Shown piece by piece: positions 1-8,570 of a stretch of DNA of 64,000 bases. Location of the stretch: assembly GCF_004212215.1 (NCBI RefSeq), contig NZ_QVFV01000001.1, forward strand, positions 754,814-818,813, given 5' to 3'. Each line of letters opens with the position of its first letter. The stretch's first letter is position 1. Position numbers and translations under genes: made by a program. The notes beneath the pieces are model-generated. The model searched no databases. It was not told the origin of the DNA and saw nothing but the letters and a program-made list of their open reading frames with translations. This DNA comes from Leptolyngbya iicbica LK. GTDB taxonomy: Bacteria; Cyanobacteriota; Cyanobacteriia; Phormidesmidales; Phormidesmidaceae.

Positions 1-1
1 A

Positions 2-670
2 CCGCTGGAAAACTACATTTTGGAACAGGTCGCGCGATCGCAGGCCGACGGCTATCTCATTCGCAATTACGATCACCTTGCCTGGTTCCGCGATCTTCCC
101 TGCATCGGCGACTTCTCGCTCAATGTGGCGAATCCCCTCACCGCCGCCTATTTCAAAGCGCAGTACGGGCTGGAACGGCTGACCGCTTCCTACGACCTGA
201 ATATTGACCAGCTCGAATCGCTACTCCAGGGCAGTCCTGCCCACTGGTACGAAATCACCCTGCACCAGCACATGCCGATGTTTCATATGGAGCACTGCGT
301 CTTCTGCGCGTTCCTCTCTGACGGCAAGGACTTTCGCGACTGTGGTCGCCCCTGCGAAACGCAGACCGTGACGTTGCGCGATCGCACCGGCACCGAACAC
401 GTTTTGCAAGCCGACGCGGGCTGCCGCAATACCCTTTACAACGGCGTCGCCCAAACCGGAGCCGAATACGCTCAACGCCTGATCACAGCCGGGGCGCGAC
501 AGTTTCGCATCGAGTTCCTCAACGAGTCGCCCCAGCAAGTCTCGCAAACCCTACGCCATTATCAACAGCTACTCTCCGGCGAGTTATCCGGTGCCAAACT
601 CTGGAAAAAACTGCAACTGCAAAGCAAACTCGGCGTTACCCGTGGCCCGATGGACAAAGACCAGCGTTAG
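2..670 (+). CDS. U32 family peptidase, C-terminal part (5' end outside window)
   Basis: The frame is open from the first bases of the window, so this is the 3' part of a longer gene; the TTG at position 20 is internal rather than a true start. The visible 222 residues carry clustered cysteines typical of this family (MEHCVFCAF, then DCGRPC, then AGCRNTLYNG). U32 proteins, once called collagenase-like peptidases, include tRNA/rRNA hydroxylation factors in other bacteria and often bind Fe-S clusters through such cysteines. Cyanobacterial members are about 800 residues long, so roughly a quarter is seen here. The precise substrate cannot be told from this fragment. Confidence 0.8.
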   Translation, partial: PLENYILEQVARSQADGYLIRNYDHLAWFRDLPCIGDFSLNVANPLTAAYFKAQYGLERLTASYDLNIDQLESLLQGSPAHWYEITLHQHMPMFHMEHCVFCAFLSDGKDFRDCGRPCETQTVTLRDRTGTEHVLQADAGCRNTLYNGVAQTGAEYAQRLITAGARQFRIEFLNESPQQVSQTLRHYQQLLSGELSGAKLWKKLQLQSKLGVTRGPMDKDQR

Positions 671-696
671 CGATCGCACTCGCCCAGTAACCGTTT

Positions 697-1239
697 CTAC
701 AGCAAGGCTCGAACGTCAATAATAAGGTCTGGAAATGCTAGCGGCGCGATGGTGCCGTCGTTCAAGCGTTGCTCTTGCTGATAATCATCCCCCTGGGGAT
801 CGCGATACACAATCAGTACGCCATCCCGCAGATTAGCCACCCAATAGTCGGCAATCCCAGCAGCCGCATAGGCGTGCCGCTTCTCATCGGTATCTTTTTC
901 CAGCGACGAGTTGGCGAATTCAATAATTAAAAACACATCAGCAGGCGTGGGATGTCCTTGGCGATACGCTTGTCGCCGCACCAAGGCAATGTCAGGCTCA
1001 GGCTCGCTTCCGGTCTCCGTGATGGTGATCGGTTTGGCGTCCCTCACTTGGTAACGCCCCTGCGATCGCGTGATCAAAAACTCCGCCACCCCCGTTGAGA
1101 GATCCGCATGATCTGGGCCTTCGGGAGCCATTTCCAGAACCAATCCATTCAGTAACTCAACGCGGCGATCGTCTAACAAGCCCGCCTCAATCATGCGGTG
1201 ATAGTCAGCGATCGTCCAACGCAGCAGAGTCGCAGCCAC
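697..1239 (-). CDS. Uma2 family (DUF820) endonuclease-like protein
   Basis: This 180-residue protein has the Uma2 layout: an N-terminal helical part with the VELLNG motif, then a PD-(D/E)XK-like core (EPEPDIALV, FLIIEFANSS, EKRHAYAAAGIADYWV). The family is strongly expanded in cyanobacteria. Its nuclease activity is inferred from the fold, and the biological role is unsettled. It converges with the U32 gene and is followed 175 bp away, on the other strand, by a second and divergent Uma2 gene. Confidence 0.85.
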   Translation of the reverse strand: MAATLLRWTIADYHRMIEAGLLDDRRVELLNGLVLEMAPEGPDHADLSTGVAEFLITRSQGRYQVRDAKPITITETGSEPEPDIALVRRQAYRQGHPTPADVFLIIEFANSSLEKDTDEKRHAYAAAGIADYWVANLRDGVLIVYRDPQGDDYQQEQRLNDGTIAPLAFPDLIIDVRALL

Positions 1240-1414
1240 AAATAGTCTTTCCTACTGAGCCATTGCCTCTATCTTAGCGGTCACGAAGTTCATACCATGC
1301 CAACAACGGATAGCGTCCCGCTCGTAGCTGCTAAACATCAGCAACGACTCTGAGGCATTAGGATCAAACCGTCAGGCTAAGATTTAGACACAGGCGCAAT
1401 TTCGCAATATCAAG

Positions 1415-1999
1415 ATGACTGCACAGTTGCTCTCCCCTCATATCCGCGAAGCCCACGTTTTTCCCAAGATTAACTGGCAGCAGTTCGAAGCCATTGATCA
1501 GGCCTTTGACTCCGTGCCGGGTGTCAAGTTTCGATATCTCGATGGCGCGTTAGAAATCATGCCCATTAGCGAAGAGCACGAAGACTTTAAAACTATTCTG
1601 CGAATGTTACTGGAGGCTTATCTGCGATCGCAGGGCATCCGTTTCTATGGTCGCGGCGGCCCCTCATTAGGGGATGCAACATTGGGTACTCGCAGTGAAC
1701 CAGACGAAGCTTATAACATTGGTGAGCGAAAGCCATATCCTGATCTGGTGATCGAGGTTGTCGTGACGAGTGGCGGCATCGACAAATTAGAAGGTTATCG
1801 TCGGTTGGCCATAGCTGAAGTATGGTTTTGGGAAGATGGCGTGCTCCAACTTTATCACTTGAAATCTGACCAAAGTGCTTATGAGCAGGTGGAGAACAGT
1901 GTTCTACTCCCTCAATTACCGCTGGATGTTTTCTGTCGCTATGTCACGTATCACGACCAATTTGATGCTGTTGACGAGTTCCTCAAGAGTCTTCCATGA
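1415..1999 (+). CDS. Uma2 family (DUF820) endonuclease-like protein
   Basis: This is a second Uma2 protein, 194 residues long. It shows FRYLDGALEIMP near residue 38, EPDEAYNIGE and PDLVIEVVVTSGG in the middle, and the conserved YRRLAIAEVWFWEDG segment. The acidic residue pair and the following E fit the PD-(D/E)XK core. It differs enough from the minus-strand Uma2 gene upstream that a recent tandem duplication is unlikely. Its stop overlaps the start of a 37-codon frame (TGATG). Confidence 0.85.
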   Translation: MTAQLLSPHIREAHVFPKINWQQFEAIDQAFDSVPGVKFRYLDGALEIMPISEEHEDFKTILRMLLEAYLRSQGIRFYGRGGPSLGDATLGTRSEPDEAYNIGERKPYPDLVIEVVVTSGGIDKLEGYRRLAIAEVWFWEDGVLQLYHLKSDQSAYEQVENSVLLPQLPLDVFCRYVTYHDQFDAVDEFLKSLP

Positions 2000-2112
2000 T
2001 GTCTGCCAAGCTTTCGGACTATGCCTTTCAGACATTTCAACTCGTCACAAAAGACCAGTGGTGGCAGCCTAATGAATATGGATTTTTCCATCGGAGTTTG
2101 GGTTCGGCTTAG
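1999..2112 (+). CDS. possible 37-residue protein coupled to the Uma2 gene
   Basis: An ATG overlaps the Uma2 stop by one base (TGATG), an arrangement often seen in translational coupling. The frame starts MSAKLSDYAF and ends HRSLGSA, with several aromatic residues (WW, YGFF). I do not recognise it. It may instead be a chance frame or a leftover of the decayed sequence that follows. Confidence 0.2.
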   Translation: MSAKLSDYAFQTFQLVTKDQWWQPNEYGFFHRSLGSA

Positions 2113-2446
2113 CTGCCGATGCACCAGAGAAAATTGCTCTGGCTGACCATTAAAACAAATTAGGAAGAAGTCTTTGAGTGCTTGAAAGAATCCACTTTCA
2201 ATGGGCTGGATTCCATGGCCCGGAAACTTTGTATGCCCAGTGGAATGAAATGCTTAACCCTAACTGACGTTAACCAAGTGATTCACTATTGCAGTCATTG
2301 GAGTTACTCAACAGTGGGAAGTGGCTGAAGGCAAGTTCAAAGCTTCGTGTGGATTTTTACCGTTAGACGAAATCCTGCGGCAAGATTGAAAGTACAGGGG
2401 AACTAGCGTGGTCTATCGGAGTTGTGACTGTAGCGGGTGATCTGCC
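2113..2446 (+). other. gene-free stretch with frame-interrupted coding-like sequence
   Basis: There is no intact gene here. A plus-strand stretch around 2155-2330 reads as about 55 codons without a stop (EEVFECLKES...), and another frame nearby ends in LPLDEILRQD. Both look like fragments of something decayed. I could not assign them to a family; a transposase remnant is one possibility. Confidence 0.3.
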
Positions 2447-2902
2447 ATGAATTTTCCAGATTTATTAACCCTGCCCGTCGGGCCAACGCCTTGGATCGTC
2501 GGGGGCTGCTGCCTGTTGGCCTTCAGCCTGGTGTTGCCCAATCCCCCCATCGTGGCCTTGGGGTTAGCGAGTTTGGTCACTGCGATCGCGGCGGTGCGGT
2601 TACCGACCTTGCCCAGCCAGCTCCTCATTTGCAGTATCTTAGCCGCAGTTTTCACCCTGGTCATGCGCGGTTTGTTGCCCCAAGAATCCAAGGAGCTAGC
2701 CGCCGCCCCGACTGCGCGAGTGTGTGACGCGATCGCCCCCGGTGAACTGGGGCGCGTGCATTACGAAGGGGCTATCTGGCATGCCCGCTGCCAAATCAGC
2801 GATGTCGCGATCGCCCCCCAAACCCAAGTGCGCGTCATTGAACGTCAGGGCAACACCCTCATTGTGCTGCCCATGCCGCCCGCCCGTTCCACAACCGATT
2901 AA
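2447..2902 (+). CDS. NfeD-like membrane protein
   Basis: The protein has 151 residues. Two or three hydrophobic segments fill the first 75 residues, and a soluble beta-rich C-terminal part resembles the NfeD OB-fold (ELGRVHYEGAIWHARC, then TQVRVIERQGNTLIVLP). NfeD proteins are typically encoded beside SPFH/stomatin proteins and are thought to act with them in membrane microdomains. The next gene, 51 bp downstream, is exactly such an SPFH protein, which supports the call and a two-gene operon. Confidence 0.8.
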   Translation: MNFPDLLTLPVGPTPWIVGGCCLLAFSLVLPNPPIVALGLASLVTAIAAVRLPTLPSQLLICSILAAVFTLVMRGLLPQESKELAAAPTARVCDAIAPGELGRVHYEGAIWHARCQISDVAIAPQTQVRVIERQGNTLIVLPMPPARSTTD

Positions 2903-2953
2903 AAGGATTACACTGACGATGATTCTGTTCCTTTCCCAAAGCGCAGGTGCTTA

Positions 2954-3823
2954 ATGGCCCCCTCAATTTTTGCGATTTTGGCGCTGATCGTCATCGGCTA
3001 CACTGTGGGCTCAGTGCGGATTGTCAACCAAGGCAATCAGGCATTGGTCGAACGGTTAGGTCGCTATCACCGCAAGCTGCGGCCCGGCCTCAACTTCATC
3101 GTGCCGTTTTTAGACACCATTGTTTGGGAAGAGAGCATTCGCGAACGACTGCTGGACGTCGATCCGCAATCGGCCATCACCCCTGACAACGTCGCCCTCA
3201 ACGTTGATGCCGTCGTTTATTGGAAGATCCTAGATCTAGAGCGCACCTATTACGAAATTGAAAATATTCAGGATGCCATTCGCGAATTAGTGGTGACGAC
3301 ACTGCGATCGGAAATCGGCAAAATGCCCTTTGAAAAGACCTTTTCATCCCGAGACGAGCTGAACCGAGCCCTGCTCGATCACTTGGATGAAGCGACCGAA
3401 CCTTGGGGCGTTAAAATTACTCGCGTCGAGGTGCAGAGTATCGTGCCACCAGCCTCGGTGTTGGAATCAATGCAGCAACAGCAAGCCGCCGAGCTCAAGC
3501 GCCGCGCCACTGTGCTCGAAGCCGAAGGCGAACAGCAAGCATCAATCAAGCGGGCACAAGGCACTGTGCAATCGATTGAGCTGTTGTCAGAAGCGCTTAA
3601 AGAACGGCCCGATGCTCAAGAAATCCTCAATTTCCTCATTGCCCAGCAATATGTCGAGGCCAACCAAAAACTGGGTGAAAGCAACAACTCCAAAGTGCTC
3701 TTTATGGATCCCAAGTTCCTCTCCGAGGGCTTGATTGATTTAATGAATACCCCGGTCACCCCCGAAAATATTCCCAATGGCGAGCCCCGGCCCCAGCGAC
3801 CCAAAAATCCGCCGCGCAAGTAA
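2954..3823 (+). CDS. SPFH/stomatin-like membrane protein (QmcA type)
   Basis: The protein has 289 residues. An N-terminal membrane segment (IFAILALIVIGYTVGSV) is followed by the SPFH/band-7 domain (NQALVERLGRYHRKLRPGLN, RERLLDVDPQ, NVALNVDAVVYWKI) and an Ala/Glu-rich coiled-coil (around residues 170-210) with the stomatin-like AEGEQQASIKRAQG. It probably forms membrane-associated oligomers and may regulate membrane proteases or fluidity domains, as proposed for QmcA and stomatins. The NfeD-like partner lies directly upstream. The proline-rich tail (PRPQRPKNPP) is probably disordered. Confidence 0.9.
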   Translation: MAPSIFAILALIVIGYTVGSVRIVNQGNQALVERLGRYHRKLRPGLNFIVPFLDTIVWEESIRERLLDVDPQSAITPDNVALNVDAVVYWKILDLERTYYEIENIQDAIRELVVTTLRSEIGKMPFEKTFSSRDELNRALLDHLDEATEPWGVKITRVEVQSIVPPASVLESMQQQQAAELKRRATVLEAEGEQQASIKRAQGTVQSIELLSEALKERPDAQEILNFLIAQQYVEANQKLGESNNSKVLFMDPKFLSEGLIDLMNTPVTPENIPNGEPRPQRPKNPPRK

Positions 3824-3847
3824 CCGAACCCCTGGCTAAATTACCTC

Positions 3848-3911
3848 AGGGGACGGACTCCTTTTGGCTCAATCAGAGCAACTCGGGCTGAGTTTAAGGG
3901 GTCCGTCCCCT
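3848..3911. repeat. long imperfect hairpin after the SPFH gene
   Basis: The 16-base arm at 3848-3863 (AGGGGACGGACTCCTT) is the reverse complement of 3896-3911 with one mismatch, separated by about 32 bases. It could end transcription of the NfeD/SPFH pair but lacks a T-run. The AGGGGACG start of the arm is shared with the hairpin at 20876-20932, which suggests a dispersed repeat family. Confidence 0.65.
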
Positions 3912-4060
3912 CAACAGGCTTGCAGACAACTGCCCTAGGTCACCGCGACCAAATAGCGGAATTATCATTAGAGCGCAGGCACGGAAACGGACGACCGATG
4001 TCAAGACCCTCTGTCGATCGCCCCTCGCCAACGACCAACGCCCCATCCAGTCGTGTCCAA

Positions 4061-4537
4061 ATGATTGCCCACTTGCGACGCGCCAATGCCGCGGCCGAGT
4101 AAGCTTTACAGGCCGGGCATCATCCCTTCGGGGCAATCTTAGTCGCCCCTGACCAAACTACGGTTTTGCTCACCCAGGGCAACCTCGACACCGTCAACCA
4201 CGCCGAATCGACCCTGGCTCGAACCGCCTATCAGCAGTTCGAGCCCGCCTATTTATGGCATTGCACGCTGTACACCACTGTGGAACCCTGTGCCATGTGT
4301 GCCGGGACGCAATATTGGGCCAATATCGGCCAGCTTGTCTATGGTGTAGCTGAAACCCAACTCTTGGCGCTCACGGGCAACCATGCCGCCAACCCCACGT
4401 TAAATTTGCCCTGCCGCGATATGTTTGCCCGAGGGCAAAAGCCCTTACAAGTTTGGGGGCCGATCCCTGAAGTTGCCGCTGAGATCATTCATCTGCATCA
4501 AAACTTTTGGCAACAGCCGCCGCCACCTCATGCCTGA
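4061..4537 (+). pseudogene. nucleoside/nucleobase deaminase with in-frame nonsense codon
   Basis: One reading frame runs from ATG 4061 to 4537, interrupted by a single TAA at 4100-4102. Read through, it gives a typical zinc deaminase of about 158 residues: helix NAAAE-stop-ALQAGHH, the PFGAILV strand, the zinc site HAE (TVNHAEST) and PCAMC. The family deaminates adenosine in tRNA or free guanine or cytosine. Both zinc motifs are intact, so the loss is recent or the stop is a read error; the context fits a CAA-to-TAA change. A TTG at 4166 could restart translation, but that product would lack the N-terminal substrate-binding strand. Confidence 0.7.
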
Positions 4538-4833
4538 TATGACGCCCATCAGATAGATTGACTGGACTCAGAATGTGAGGCAGCAGGCAAGCAGCATTAC
4601 AGCTGTCTACACGCCATCCGCAAAATCAACACACTCAAACAAAGTCATTTTTCTTGATGAAATCAGAAAGCTAACGGGCGCTACTTCACATGCCATCCGC
4701 TTTTGGCATATAAGTCCAGAAAAACTTATGGGGCAAACAATTTAACCAAATAGCGCTAATTTGTCTAGACATCTCTACCCTAAGGGGTATTTTTGCCCGT
4801 GGTTAATGTCTTTCTCATGTTTACCAATTAGTA

Positions 4834-4852
4834 TTGATATTAAATTCATCAA
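4834..4852. promoter_or_regulatory. candidate ArsR operator, inverted repeat TTGAT-N9-ATCAA
   Basis: TTGAT at 4834 and ATCAA at 4848 form an inverted repeat just upstream of the ArsR-family start at 4873. ArsR-type repressors commonly bind such short AT-rich palindromes and autoregulate. A second palindrome, TACCCTAAGGGGTA, lies about 50 bp further upstream. The rest of 4538-4872 is non-coding as far as I can see. The assignment rests on position and symmetry only. Confidence 0.35.
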
Positions 4853-4872
4853 CTTTACTCGCTCTTTACACT

Positions 4873-5211
4873 ATGGTTGCTTTGGTAGAAATTCCGGCAG
4901 CAAAGGCGTTTCATGCGCTCTCTGACCCGTTACGGCTGCGCATCATTGAGAGCCTGCGGGATTGTGAATACTGCGTTGCTGATTTGTGTGAGCATCTCGA
5001 TGTCAGTCAATCGAAGTTGTCCTTCCATCTGCGAGTGTTGAAGGAGGCGGCGATTGTGCGATCGCGATCTCAAGGTCGCTGGACTTATTACAGCCTCAAC
5101 CTGCCGCAAATCGTCGCGTTAGAGCAGCATTTGGCCGATTTTCGTTACTTTACTGCCAGCTTGCCGACCGCTCCCGAAGCCACCCTCAGCAGCCGACACA
5201 GCGAGTCTTGA
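4873..5211 (+). CDS. ArsR family metal/metalloid-responsive repressor
   Basis: This is a 112-residue winged-helix protein: KAFHALSDPLRLRIIESL, then the CEYCVADLCEHLDVSQSKLSF helix-turn-helix, then the wing GRWTYYSLN. The cysteines in CEYCVADLC sit where ArsR-type sensors bind arsenite or antimonite (ELCVCDLC in classical ArsR). I chose ATG 4873 over an upstream in-frame start at 4834 because the conserved domain begins only a few residues later and the earlier start would overlap the candidate operator. No arsenic resistance gene is adjacent, so the target genes are unknown. Confidence 0.85.
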   Translation: MVALVEIPAAKAFHALSDPLRLRIIESLRDCEYCVADLCEHLDVSQSKLSFHLRVLKEAAIVRSRSQGRWTYYSLNLPQIVALEQHLADFRYFTASLPTAPEATLSSRHSES

Positions 5212-5215
5212 GCCT

Positions 5216-5235
5216 GCCCCGAGATCGCTCGGGGC
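5216..5235. terminator. GC-rich hairpin between convergent genes
   Basis: GCCCCGA and TCGGGGC form a 7-bp stem with a 6-base loop between the convergent arsR-like and hydrolase genes. There is no clear T-run, so it is a weak candidate for a bidirectional terminator. Confidence 0.35.
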
Positions 5236-5258
5236 GAGCGCCGAGCTCCATTAGCAAC

Positions 5259-6173
5259 TCAGCTGGCCGTGAGAAATTGTTGAATGGTCTGAGCGGTCGT
5301 CGCGGCCTGTTCTAAGTGGGGAACGTGGCCGCACTGGTCAATCCATGACAGGGTCGCCTGGGGCAGCAGTTCGGTAAATCGAGTGGCGTCTCGGATGCCC
5401 AAGATTTTGTCTTGTCGTCCCCACACAATGAGCGTCTCAGACGTAATGTCGGCAATGCGATCGCTCAAAAAGTTGTAGCCCCCACTCTTCGTAAAGGCGA
5501 TGAGCGCCTCGGACCAATGGGGACAGGCTAGATGCAGCGCGGCACACAACTCAGCATCAGCCGTCACCCAAGATTTATCGGCATACGCTTGCTGACTAAT
5601 GCGTCGTCGCACCCCCGGATTTTTGAGAAAGGCGGTGGCCCAGCGGTCTAACGGCGGAAACATCAAGCGCCCCATGGCCGGACCAGCCGCTAGACCCGCA
5701 CTATCTAACAAAACTAGTTGGCTCACCGCGTCAGGATAGGTCAGCGCAAAGTCGATGGCGGCAGCTCCCCCCATCGAGGCGCCCACCAACACCATCGGCT
5801 GTTGGATTAACTGCTGCCAAAAAGCATGGAGATGCTGCTTAATGGCCGCGGGAGAAAAAGTCGTCGTGACGGTGCGATCGGTAAAGCCAAACCCCAACAG
5901 ATCCACTGCCCAAGTTTGGCGAAATGTGGCCACATGGGGCAACAAGCGCCGAAACTCAAAGAGAGAACTGTCAAAACCATGCAGCAGCAGGACAGGCGGC
6001 TGCCCCGTACCTTGACAAACGTAGGTAGTCGGCACGGGGAGATAGCTGAGTTCTGTGGCAACCTCGACCTGTTGCATCTGCTGGGCGATCGCGATCGAGG
6101 TCGGCTCCGTTAATTGGGCCGCATCAGCGGGCAAAAAATTCGGCAATTCTGTTTGAGAAGGAGAGGCAGTCAT
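5259..6173 (-). CDS. alpha/beta hydrolase
   Basis: The protein has 304 residues with the full hydrolase set: oxyanion loop HGFDSS (residues 65-70), nucleophile elbow GASMGG with Ser133, an acidic residue in IVWGRQDKILG and the catalytic His in CGHVPHLE near the C-terminus. The substrate is unknown; many cyanobacterial relatives are esterase-like. The ORF extends upstream to 6257, but the start at 6173 (MTASPSQTE) is preferred because the extra 28 residues are Cys-rich and not family-like. Confidence 0.85.
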   Translation of the reverse strand: MTASPSQTELPNFLPADAAQLTEPTSIAIAQQMQQVEVATELSYLPVPTTYVCQGTGQPPVLLLHGFDSSLFEFRRLLPHVATFRQTWAVDLLGFGFTDRTVTTTFSPAAIKQHLHAFWQQLIQQPMVLVGASMGGAAAIDFALTYPDAVSQLVLLDSAGLAAGPAMGRLMFPPLDRWATAFLKNPGVRRRISQQAYADKSWVTADAELCAALHLACPHWSEALIAFTKSGGYNFLSDRIADITSETLIVWGRQDKILGIRDATRFTELLPQATLSWIDQCGHVPHLEQAATTAQTIQQFLTAS

Positions 6174-6406
6174 AATCGGCAGCAAACAACAGCAGGAGCG
6201 CGATCGCCCCACACAACCATGTGAGTAGTCTAACGCTGAGCTTGGGACGGTAAACAATGAATCTCAATCTGCTAGAGGATAACGCCCAGCGGCTCGATCC
6301 CAACTTGATGGGCTAACCCGCCATGAAACCTGGCCCGGCATATCGTGTCGCCCTCGCCGCTGCGTCAGAGCAGCACCACCGCCCCGGCTCCTGTTATGGT
6401 GAAAAG

Positions 6407-6970
6407 ATGGAAAATCAGGACATCACGACCCACTTACAGCAGCGGTTTGGCAGTGCCGTGCAGCATACGCCACCCGATGCTTGGCAAGTCGAAACGCCCG
6501 ACTATCGCTTACTCGTGCTGCTATCCACCGACCAGAGTTGGCTGCGGCTGTTGATGCCGATTGTGCCCGGGGAGGTAGCTCAGCCTTATTTGAGCCAAAT
6601 CTTAGAAGCCAATTTCGACTTAACGCAGGAAGTGCGCTACGCCCTGCATCAAAATGTGTTGTGGGGCGTTTTTCAATACGAACTCGCCAGCCTCACAGCG
6701 GTACGCTTTGAGGCGGCCATCAGTCGGCTGTTGGGCATGAAACAAGAGGGCATTGATCCCTTTTTTAACGCTTTAGTTGAACAACAAATCCGGCAAATCA
6801 TCGTGGCTGCCAAGCAACAAGGCCAATCGTTGACCGCCACAATGCAAACCCTCGATCGCCTCTATAGCGAGGGCATTATGGGCAATCTGGATGACAGCAG
6901 CACTGACAAAGCACAGGTGTTGGCGTCATGGCAGCGGCAGCTCGAACGGCTTTGGGAGGAGGACTTATGA
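6407..6970 (+). CDS. conserved cyanobacterial hypothetical protein (YbjN/CesT-like possible)
   Basis: The 187-residue soluble protein is built of alternating strands and helices (QVETPDYRLLVLLS, RLLMPIVPG, YLSQILEANFDLTQEVRYAL, followed by a helical tail). The pattern resembles small chaperone-like YbjN/CesT folds, but I see no diagnostic motif. The start at 6407 (MENQDI) is chosen because the upstream 28 codons look non-conserved. Its stop overlaps the next start as ATGA, so the two genes are probably translated together. Confidence 0.6.
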   Translation: MENQDITTHLQQRFGSAVQHTPPDAWQVETPDYRLLVLLSTDQSWLRLLMPIVPGEVAQPYLSQILEANFDLTQEVRYALHQNVLWGVFQYELASLTAVRFEAAISRLLGMKQEGIDPFFNALVEQQIRQIIVAAKQQGQSLTATMQTLDRLYSEGIMGNLDDSSTDKAQVLASWQRQLERLWEEDL

Positions 6971-7389
6971 ATATCGATGCGGTGTGCGATCGCATTCGCC
7001 AGGACTATGCGACCTTTCCAGCAGACCAGAGCTACGACCTGTACGCAGAAGACGTGTACTTTCGCGACCCGATGAATGAGTTCACCGGGGTTGAGCAATA
7101 TCGCGAGATGATTGGCTTCATCGACCGCTGGTTTCAGCAGCCCCAACTTGTGTTGCATCGCCTCGACCAAACTGGCCCCCAAACCTTCGAAACCCACTGG
7201 ACCTTGAGCTGGACGACGCCCTTGCCCTGGCGACCCCAAATCGCGATTCCCGGCTGGACGGAATATCGCCTCAATGACGACGGTCAAATCGTCTCCCACA
7301 TTGACTCCTGGCACTGCTCTCGCTGGGCCGTCCTGGGGCAAGTGTTTGGCCTCAGCCAGTCACCTAGCCCTGACCAACCTGTTTCCTGA
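6967..7389 (+). CDS. DUF2358 domain protein (SnoaL-like fold)
   Basis: This 140-residue protein matches the DUF2358 pattern: DRIRQDYATFP, LYAEDVYFRDPMNEFTG, WFQQP, THWTLSWTTPLPWRP, GWTEYRLN, HIDSWHCSRW. The family occurs in cyanobacteria and plastids and has an NTF2/SnoaL-like cone fold that may bind a small ligand; no function is established that I know of. ATG 6967 overlaps the upstream stop by four bases and is preferred to 6928. The coupling suggests that its role is tied to the upstream protein. Confidence 0.75.
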   Translation: MNIDAVCDRIRQDYATFPADQSYDLYAEDVYFRDPMNEFTGVEQYREMIGFIDRWFQQPQLVLHRLDQTGPQTFETHWTLSWTTPLPWRPQIAIPGWTEYRLNDDGQIVSHIDSWHCSRWAVLGQVFGLSQSPSPDQPVS

Positions 7390-7409
7390 ACGGTTGGTGA
7401 TCGACCGCT

Positions 7410-7754
7410 TCATATCTGCAATCGCCCTGTGGACAAAAGCCGATAGCCAAACGTCATCGCGAACATCGACACAAAAAATTGCCACAAACTGGTGGGATTG
7501 AGAATCGCACGGCTGCTGATAAAAATGCAGACAATGCCGCCCGCGACAAATACCCAGCCAAGTTGCTTCATGAAGCCTAATGGCATAAACACCAATAGGC
7601 AGATACCTGCACACAATAAAAAGATCGAGGCATCGGCAGCGATGCCGCGCCACCAGTAAGGACTCACATTGGTAGTGAAAAAGATATTTTTGCCTAGAAA
7701 ATAGATGCCCAAGAGCATCAGGGCTAAGCCAAAGAGTTGAACCAATAACCGCAT
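7410..7754 (-). CDS. small integral membrane protein, unknown function
   Basis: About 114 residues from MRLLVQLFGLAL, with four hydrophobic segments (LFGLALMLLGIYFLG, ASIFLLCAGICLLVF, LGWVFVAGGIVCIFI, LWQFFVSMFAMTFGY). I do not recognise a family. The ORF extends to 7850, but that would overlap the neighbour's 3' end and adds a polar, unlikely N-terminus. It lies 52 bp downstream of another membrane gene on the same strand, so they may be co-transcribed. Confidence 0.6.
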   Translation of the reverse strand: MRLLVQLFGLALMLLGIYFLGKNIFFTTNVSPYWWRGIAADASIFLLCAGICLLVFMPLGFMKQLGWVFVAGGIVCIFISSRAILNPTSLWQFFVSMFAMTFGYRLLSTGRLQI

Positions 7755-7806
7755 GTCAAATGGATCTCTGTAACTACAACGGTAATCAACGAGTGTGCAA
7801 CGTAAT

Positions 7807-8400
7807 TTAAGGCTGGGAAGATGGTTCGGAGCTGCGAAACTGCTTTGCAATCAGCAACGGAATCCCGATACCGATAACTAGGTTAACTAGCAGCCATAGC
7901 AACGACAGCGAATTGCCAAAACCAGCAATATAGAAGCCACGGCGGGTTGAAGAAAGCAGGGCATCCCAAAGTAAATGGGCGCTAATGCCCACAGAAAGAC
8001 CGATCGCACCATCACGCAATAGGTTGAGTAGGCTCCTTTGGAAAGAGGTGATGGGAGACTGTTGGCTCAACCCAAGCCAAAGCCCCAGTAAGCCCATAGG
8101 AATGAGCACAGAATGAAAGAGCCAGCTACGATGCACCAGGAAAGGCAACCGCGTCGCTTGGTAAAGAGGAATATCCCAGTCGGGGAAAGCCATATAGAAA
8201 TAGGTATGGCTGAAGATTGGGACCCCTAACTTTCGGAAAAAGAACAAGCCACTGGCTCCCCAAATCAACATGATCAGGAAAGCGATCGGGTTAAAGCTGC
8301 GAGCCGCCGAGCGGGTATAGCGTTCGAGCAACCCCCAAAAGACCATGCCGACGGCAAGACCGATAGCAAAGTGCAGTAATTTATCAAGCAAAGGACTCAT
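7807..8400 (-). CDS. YdjM/DUF457-like membrane-bound hydrolase family protein
   Basis: The 197-residue membrane protein has conserved polar residues between hydrophobic helices: FPDWDIP, HRSWLFHS and SAHLLWDALLSS. This His/Asp pattern matches the predicted metal-dependent YdjM/DUF457 membrane hydrolases, whose true substrates are unknown. Five or six membrane segments are visible. The ATG at 8400 gives a natural N-terminus (MSPLLDKLLHFAIGL). Confidence 0.65.
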   Translation of the reverse strand: MSPLLDKLLHFAIGLAVGMVFWGLLERYTRSAARSFNPIAFLIMLIWGASGLFFFRKLGVPIFSHTYFYMAFPDWDIPLYQATRLPFLVHRSWLFHSVLIPMGLLGLWLGLSQQSPITSFQRSLLNLLRDGAIGLSVGISAHLLWDALLSSTRRGFYIAGFGNSLSLLWLLVNLVIGIGIPLLIAKQFRSSEPSSQP

Positions 8401-8570
8401 GGAGTCAACAAAAGGTTTTCAGACCTCTTGATCAATACAGGATCGACTTTAGGATTCCCGAAAATTGCCAACAGTGAGGGCAGTCAACTCCATCTCGTGG
8501 AAACCGCCACATTCCACAAGTATGAGAACCCCGCGACTGTTGAGTCTTAATTCACTTTGCCTAAGGAATG

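Noticed and set aside
2413-2691. 92-codon minus-strand frame
   Set aside because: Shadow of the NfeD-like gene; basic, low-complexity translation.
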